Origin: Sphaerisporangium flaviroseum
Lineage (GTDB): Bacteria > Actinomycetota > Actinomycetes > Streptosporangiales > Streptosporangiaceae
Reading direction: 5' to 3'
Assembly: GCF_039537005.1 (NCBI RefSeq)
Contig: NZ_BAAAZR010000002.1
Span: 1,013,281 to 1,077,280 of the forward strand
Length of the DNA: 64,000 bases
In this document: in pieces, positions 59,123-64,000 of the stretch
How the letters are laid out: each line of letters opens with the position of its first letter
How positions within the stretch are numbered: the first letter of the stretch is position 1
Translations under genes and position numbers: made by a program
Notes under the pieces: model-generated
What the model was told of the DNA's origin: nothing
The model's input: the letters and a program-made list of their open reading frames with translations, nothing else
Database searches by the model: none

Positions 59123-60380
59123 GTGGCTGCTGAAGGCCTGGTCGGTTCACGTATCAGGACCGCCCGCCGGAGACTGGGCCTGTCACAGCTGAGACTCGCC
59201 CAACCTGAGTTGTCCGAGAGCTACGTGTCGTTGATCGAGTCAGGGCGGCGGATACCGCCTCGCGCGGTGGTGGAGCTGCTCGCGCAGAAACTGGACTGCT
59301 CGGCGTCGTACCTGCTGCATGGGGCGACCCCTGAGCAGATCGACGAACTGCTCCGCAATGCGCGGACAGCTCTGGCCCAGGGGCAGGTGGACAAGGGCCG
59401 GACCGGTTTCTTGCAGTTGCTGTCTGAATACGAACTCGCCAGCCTGCCGGCGATCCAGTATCAGGTCGCAGTGGGTCTGGCCGACTGCGCACGATCGGTG
59501 AGTGATCTGGATGAGACCATCGCGGTGCTGGTCGCGATGTGTGAACACGAGCAGGTGTCGTTGGAGCAGTGGACGCGCCTGAGCGGGGTGCTGTGCCGGT
59601 GTCACCGCCGCAAAGGAGATCTGGATCAGGCGGTGCACGTCGCCGTCGCCATTGTGGAGCCCGGTTCACAGCACTGGACTGAGGAGCTCGTCGAGCTCGG
59701 CAGTGAGTTGCTCACCGCCTACACCGAACGCGGTGACCTGCTGGTGGCGGAACAGCTGCGCGCGCAGGTGGTCGCCGCCGCCGAAGACGTGGGCACCGCG
59801 CCGGCGCTGATGTCCGCACATACGGCGGCCGCGGTGTTCGCCGTGGAGGCCGGGCACGGTCCTGAGGCGCTCGCCCATGTCCAGCGGGTATCGCGGTGCA
59901 GACCGCCGACGACCCGAACCGGCTGCAGTCGGCCACTATCGACCACGCCCAGTTGATGCTCGCCGCCGCACCCGAACACGCTGCGGCGCTGCGCGAGGTC
60001 CTGCTGCAAGCCCAAGCCGACCTGGCCGCCCCCGCGGACAGGGTGCGCTGCGCGATGAACCTGGTGCGCGTGGAGCTGTCACTGAACCGTCCCGAGCAGG
60101 CCAAGGACCATCTCGCGCTGATCGCCGATGGCCTGGAGCAGCTGCCGCAGGACCTGGTGGCTGACGCCCGCTTCTCATCGCCCGCACGCTGGCCGAACTC
60201 GGCAGGCCGCAAAAGGCCGTTCGGGAGGTGGCGGCGGTGATCGCCTGGCTGGAACACGCGCCGCGGTGTCGGCGAATCGCGCAGATGTGGCTTACCGCCG
60301 CGCAGGTGCTCGAGCGCGCCGGTGACACCGCGCCCAGCGTGTACGCCTACCACAAGGCCCTCAGCTGTCTGGAGCTGTAA
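59123..60380 (+). pseudogene. XRE-family HTH regulator with TPR-like repeats, frameshifted twice
   Basis: The start GTG (59123) follows GGGGGG. The first frame has an XRE helix-turn-helix (IRTARRRLGLSQLRLAQPEL, ESYVSLIESGRRIPP) and helical repeats to about 59885. The sequence then continues in a second frame (LQSATIDHAQLMLAAAPEHA on) to about 60172, and in a third (IARTLAELGRPQKAVREVAA to SVYAYHKALSCLEL) up to TAA at 60380. The concatenated protein of about 415 aa is normal for Streptomyces-type XRE-TPR regulators. Two frameshifts indicate decay or sequence error. Confidence 0.75.
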
Positions 60381-60819
60381 ACCGCCACCACAGTTCCACC
60401 GCCAGCGCCGCGCGGGCGGCCGCCGCGCGTGGGGCCGTGCAAAGGGACAATTCCCACCGAGATCGGCGCCGGGAGGCCTTGCTGCCCTACATGGCGTCCT
60501 CGACCTCCAGGAAGCACTCGGTGATCCAGGCGCAACCGAAGGCCAACGGAGTACCGCTGCCCTGCTCTGCCGGGCATGCCCGGTGAAGGACCGCCGCCAC
60601 CGGGGCACTTGGGCAACCGTCGTGGGGCACCTGCTGTGTCCGTGGCCGTGCAAAAGTAGCCGCAGGTGGCCGGGTTGAGGTCACCGCTGGTGGCCAGTTT
60701 TAAGTCCCCACGTCCTCGTGTGCTTGTCCGTGTGTCGTGGGGTGGGGTGTGCCCCTGAACGGTGATCGTGACGGTGTCGAGCCAGTCACGTGATCATCGC
60801 TCAGGGAGTCTGCCGGGCC
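60381..60819. other. Intergenic stretch with possible IS21 left end
   Basis: No gene is supported. TGGCCAGTTTTAAGTCCCCA at 60691-60710, before the truncated IstA, has the look of an IS21-type terminal sequence; this was not verified. Confidence 0.35.
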
Positions 60820-61221
60820 ATGAAATCTTCGGGGGAAGTCATGGACATCATCGCTGCCTACCGCGAGGTAGGCACCTATCGTGGGGCCGCTGAGATGTGC
60901 GGCACCACGCACAAGACCGCCAAACGCATCATCGAGCGGGCGCTGGCCGGGGACAAGACGCCGCCCCGCAAGCAACGGAACCACAACTACGATGCGGTCG
61001 CCCATCTGGTGGCCGACAAGGTCCGCGCGACGCACGGGAAGATCTCGGCCAAGCGGCTGCTGCCCTTGGCGCAGGCTGCCGGGTATGGCGGGTCGGCGCG
61101 GAACTTCCGGCGGCTGGTCGCGCAGGCGAAGCAGGCCTGGCGTCGACAGAATCCGCGCGGGCGGCGGCCGACCATCTGGACGCCGGGCGAGATGCTGGTC
61201 ATCGACGGGTTTTGGCGGTAG
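60820..61221 (+). pseudogene. Truncated IS21-family transposase (IstA)
   Basis: The frame starts MKSSGEVMDIIAAYREVGTY, followed by the HTH CGTTHKTAKRIIERALAG and ISAKRLLPLAQAAGYGGSAR, and stops after WTPGEMLVIDGFWR. An intact IstA continues here into the DDE catalytic domain with a D at VIDW; the rest and IstB are missing. The remnant was probably cut by the Tn3-type insertion that follows. Confidence 0.75.
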
Positions 61222-61292
61222 GAACACGATCTTGACGACGATTCGGTGACGGCGGGTATTTGCCCTGGTTGACCGTCATAACGTCCCTGCTC

Positions 61293-63477
61293 ATGCCTGT
61301 GGATTTCCTCTCTGATGAGCAAGTGGCCCGCTACCGCCGGTTCCGGGGCGAGGTGTCGGCGGCGGAACTGGAACAGTTCTTCCGCCTGGACGTTAAAGCG
61401 TTGGACGTGCTGGCCGGTAAGCGCCGTCCGGCCGCGAAGCTGGGGTGGGCCGTGCAGTGGGGCACCGTGCGCATGCTCGGTACTTTTCTGACCGAAGGAC
61501 CCCTAGACGTTCCCTCCGAGGTTCTGGAGTTCGTCGCCGCGCAACTAGACGTCGATCCGGCTTGCGCGCCGGAGTACCTGACTCGCCCGAAGACCGCCTA
61601 CGAACATGGCTGGGAGATCCGGGACCTGCTGCAGCTGGCGGAGTTCTCCAAGCATGAGCATGAGGTGCGCGATTATCTCGCCGCGCGGGTGTGGTCGACC
61701 GTCGAGGGGCCGCGGGCGTTGTTCGATCGGGCCGTGGTGCACATGCTGGGGGCGGGCATTCTGCTGCCCGCCGGGATCACGACCCTGACCCGGCTGATCA
61801 GCGAGGTACGCGGCCGGGAGAACGCGAGGCTGTACCGGACGCTGGCTGAGCGGACTGGGCCGCAGTTGCGGTCGGCGCTGGCTGGGCTGCTCCAGGTGCC
61901 CGAGGGTGGGCGGGCCTCGGAGCTGGAGCGGCTGCGGACCCCGCCGAGGAAGGCCTCGGGCCGGGTGATGACGGCGGAATTGTTCCGGGTCGCCGAGATC
62001 GGGGCCCTGGGTGCGGGGGCGGTGCCGGTGGAGCCGGTGCCGGCGGTGAAGATGGCGGCGCTGGCCCGGGCGGAGCGGGCGGGCAAGGCCGAGCAGCTGC
62101 GGACCTTTCCCAAGTTGCGCAAGGCGGCGCGGACGATGGCCTCGGCGGTGGAGGTGCTGATGTCGGCGCCGGAGGCCACGGCCGATCGGCTGGTGTCGCT
62201 GGTGGAGGTGTGGAAGGCGATCGAGGAGGTGGTGCCGCGTGAGCGGCTGGCGGCGGCGGTGGAGACGGTGGCGGCGTTCGTCCCGGTCACCGATGACGAC
62301 GCGGCGGCTGAGTGGCGGGCCGAGCTGGTCAAGCGGTATCGCACCGTTCAGGGGTTCATCGAGCTGCTGCTGGAGGTGATCGGGTTCCGGACGGTGGAGG
62401 CCGGTACTGGGGTGCTGGCGATGGTGCGGGAGGCCGCGACGATGGCCAAGCGCCGCCGCCGGTACGGGCCGGGCGACATCAGCCGCCATGACCACCTGAT
62501 CACCGGGTCGTGGCGGCCGCTGGTCTACCGCAACCCCGACTTGCCGCCGGGGCAGATCGACAAGGCGGCCTTCGTGCTGCGCGGTGATGCACCTGCACCA
62601 GGCGCTGCGCCGCCGGGATGTGTTCGCCGAAGGGTCGGATCGGTGGAGCGATCCGAGGGCCCGCCTGCTGGAGGGAGAGGCGTGGGAGCAGGCGCGGGCG
62701 AAGGTTCTGACGTCGCTGGAGCTGGAGAGCGAACCGGCCGCGCATCTGGCCGAACTCGCGAGCGCGCTGGAGGGCGCCTACGTGCGCGTTCTGGACGGTC
62801 TGGGCGCCAACACCGCGGTGCAGTTCATCGGCGGCAGGCTCCAGGTCGAGAAACTCGGCGCCGCCGAGGAGCCGCCGCTGATGAAGGAGTTCCGCACCCT
62901 GGTCGACGCTATGCTGCCCCGGGTGGACTTCCCCGAACTGCTGCTGGAGGTCTTCGACCGCACACTTCACCCACATCTCTGGCGCGGACTCGCCCATGGA
63001 GGACTTCGCCACCAGCTTGTGCGCACTGGTCGTCGCCGAGGCGTGCAACGTCGGCCTGGTCCCGATCGAGAAACCGAACGTCCCCGTCCTGCACCTGCTG
63101 CAGTACATCTCCGATTCCGGCTACCGGCGGATGATCGGCACCCAGTTGAACGTGCAGGAGGCGCGGCACCGGCTGGCCCGCAAGATCGCCTTCGGCAACC
63201 GGGGGCAGTTGCGCCAGCGCTACCGGGAGGGCATGGAAGACCAGCTCGGCACGCTCGGCCTGGCCTTGAACGCGGTCGTCTGGTGGAACAGCCTCTACCT
63301 GGACGCCGCCGTGAAGGACTTGCGCGCCCAGGGCTTCCCCGCCACGGATGAGATGTGCGCCCGGTTGTCGCCGATCCAGTACGACCACATCAATTCCTGG
63401 GCCGTTACGCCTTCACCCGCGCCGACCTGGCCGCCGGGCTGCGCCCCTTCCACACCGACCTCGACCAGGAGGACTGA
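61293..63477 (+). pseudogene. Tn3-family transposase remnant lacking its catalytic core
   Basis: The N-terminal half starts MPVDFLSDEQVARYRRFRGE (DUF4158-type Tn3 N-terminus) and runs to about 62580. The reading frame then shifts to RRRDVFAEGSDRWSDPRARL and again near 62990 to TSLCALVVAEACNVGL. After KPNVPVLHL the sequence jumps to LLQYISDSGYRRMIGTQLN, omitting the several hundred residues that carry the DDE catalytic centre in Tn3 transposases. RQRYREGMEDQLGTLGLALN is the usual C-terminal block. The last piece ends at 63477 in yet another frame. It cannot be active. Confidence 0.85.
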
Positions 63478-63580
63478 ACAATTCGGCCAGGCTGGAGGTC
63501 TGCGAGGGCACGAGGCCAGGTCGCTTCACGGAAGGTCATTTGCACGAATGTCCGAAGTACCCTGCGCGGTCTGAGTGTCC

Positions 63581-64000
63581 TCAATCCGGGCAGGTGCGCT
63601 GGTACGGAAGATCGGGGACGTAGTAGGCCCACTCTGCGGGGGTGAGGTCGCGGTCCGCCCTAATGCAGATGGTGTTGAGCAATTCGGTGACTGTGGTGGA
63701 GCCCGGGAGGTTCAGCAGTCGCAGCGTGCTGGGCTTGTCAGCCGGGCTATTGCCTACGGTGACAATGGAGCGGCCGTCAGGACTGAACGCGACCTGGGCG
63801 ATGCCATTGCCGCTGAAGGGCTCTGGCTGTCCGATTGGCTGGTGGGTCGCTGCGTCCCAGAGCCGTACGGTGTTGTCGGTGCTGCCGGTGGCCAGTCGCC
63901 TCGCGTCCGGGGAGAAGACCACTGATAGTACTGGGCCGATATGGCCGGTCAGGGGCTTGCCGATCGGCTGGCGGGTCGCTGCGTCCCAGAGCCGTACGGT
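63581..64000 (-). CDS. WD40-repeat protein, C-terminal part (cut by window edge)
   Basis: The open frame enters from the right edge with TVRLWDAATRQPIGKPLTGH, followed by repeats SVVFSPDARRLATGSTDNTV and QVAFSPDGRSIVTVG. It ends with RDLTPAEWAYYVPDLPYQRT before CPD and stop. This tail is typical of actinobacterial nSTAND or kinase-linked WD40 proteins. The N-terminal effector domain lies outside the window. Confidence 0.88.
   Translation of the reverse strand, partial: TVRLWDAATRQPIGKPLTGHIGPVLSVVFSPDARRLATGSTDNTVRLWDAATHQPIGQPEPFSGNGIAQVAFSPDGRSIVTVGNSPADKPSTLRLLNLPGSTTVTELLNTICIRADRDLTPAEWAYYVPDLPYQRTCPD

Noticed and set aside
61210..63560. Intact Tn3 transposon with terminal repeats
   Set aside because: No matching long inverted repeats were found on either side, and the transposase is broken.

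Overview
The window is high-GC actinobacterial DNA. The SsgB-like sporulation regulator, the abundance of Ser/Thr kinases, WD40 and secreted hydrolase genes, and an actinomycete integrative and conjugative element (AICE) point to a mycelial, sporulating actinomycete, probably of the Streptosporangiaceae type. This taxonomic guess is inference from gene content.

Left chromosomal part (1-26854): a pseudokinase cut by the window edge; ACC deaminase (acdS); a tRNA Gly-Cys-Val cluster; histidine ammonia-lyase (hutH); a secreted S15-type peptidase; a secreted M23 endopeptidase whose ribosome-binding site is buried in a hairpin; an FHA protein divergent from a membrane Ser/Thr kinase with a transglycosylase-like outer domain (frameshifted here); a Tat-exported propeller-amidohydrolase; a GH18 chitinase convergent with a three-gene sugar ABC importer, both preceded by palindromes with a GAAANTTTC core; a decayed trypsin-WD40 gene; a dehydrogenase-RidA fusion divergent from a LysR regulator; pabB and pabC (folate p-aminobenzoate branch); a divergent LVIVD/DUF305 lipoprotein pair; and ssgB.

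Integrated element (26885-44168, about 17.3 kb): an AICE in the 3' end of tRNA-Val(CAC), bounded by 43-bp identical att repeats. It encodes a tyrosine integrase, an excisionase-like HTH protein, a prim-pol plus helicase replication pair next to an iteron cluster, an FtsK/Tra translocase, and a dense minus-strand run of overlapping small genes (Spd-like membrane proteins, cysteine-rich proteins). The regulators are a UTRA-only protein and a full GntR/UTRA protein. A low-GC cargo gene encodes a large protein with a zinc ribbon and a C-terminal PD-(D/E)XK-like nuclease motif, and is the best candidate for an undescribed defence-type function. Five copies of a hairpin with a conserved CCGACCAA-type loop sit 22-30 nt upstream of start codons of element genes and look like a shared regulatory device.

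Right part (44169-64000): a ribose-type sugar ABC operon ending in a TIM-barrel epimerase, followed by a very large secreted ThuA/sugar-dehydrogenase/PKD/CBM/ricin protein, suggesting uptake and oxidation or epimerisation of a carbohydrate. A 34-base run of N marks an assembly gap. Beyond it lies a decayed zone: a low-GC secreted S1 protease and lipoprotein, an IS5-family element plus an inverted 299-bp fragment of the same element, a doubly frameshifted XRE-TPR regulator, a truncated IS21 transposase, a Tn3 transposase missing its catalytic core, and the C-terminus of a WD40 protein. No rRNA genes or CRISPR arrays were seen.
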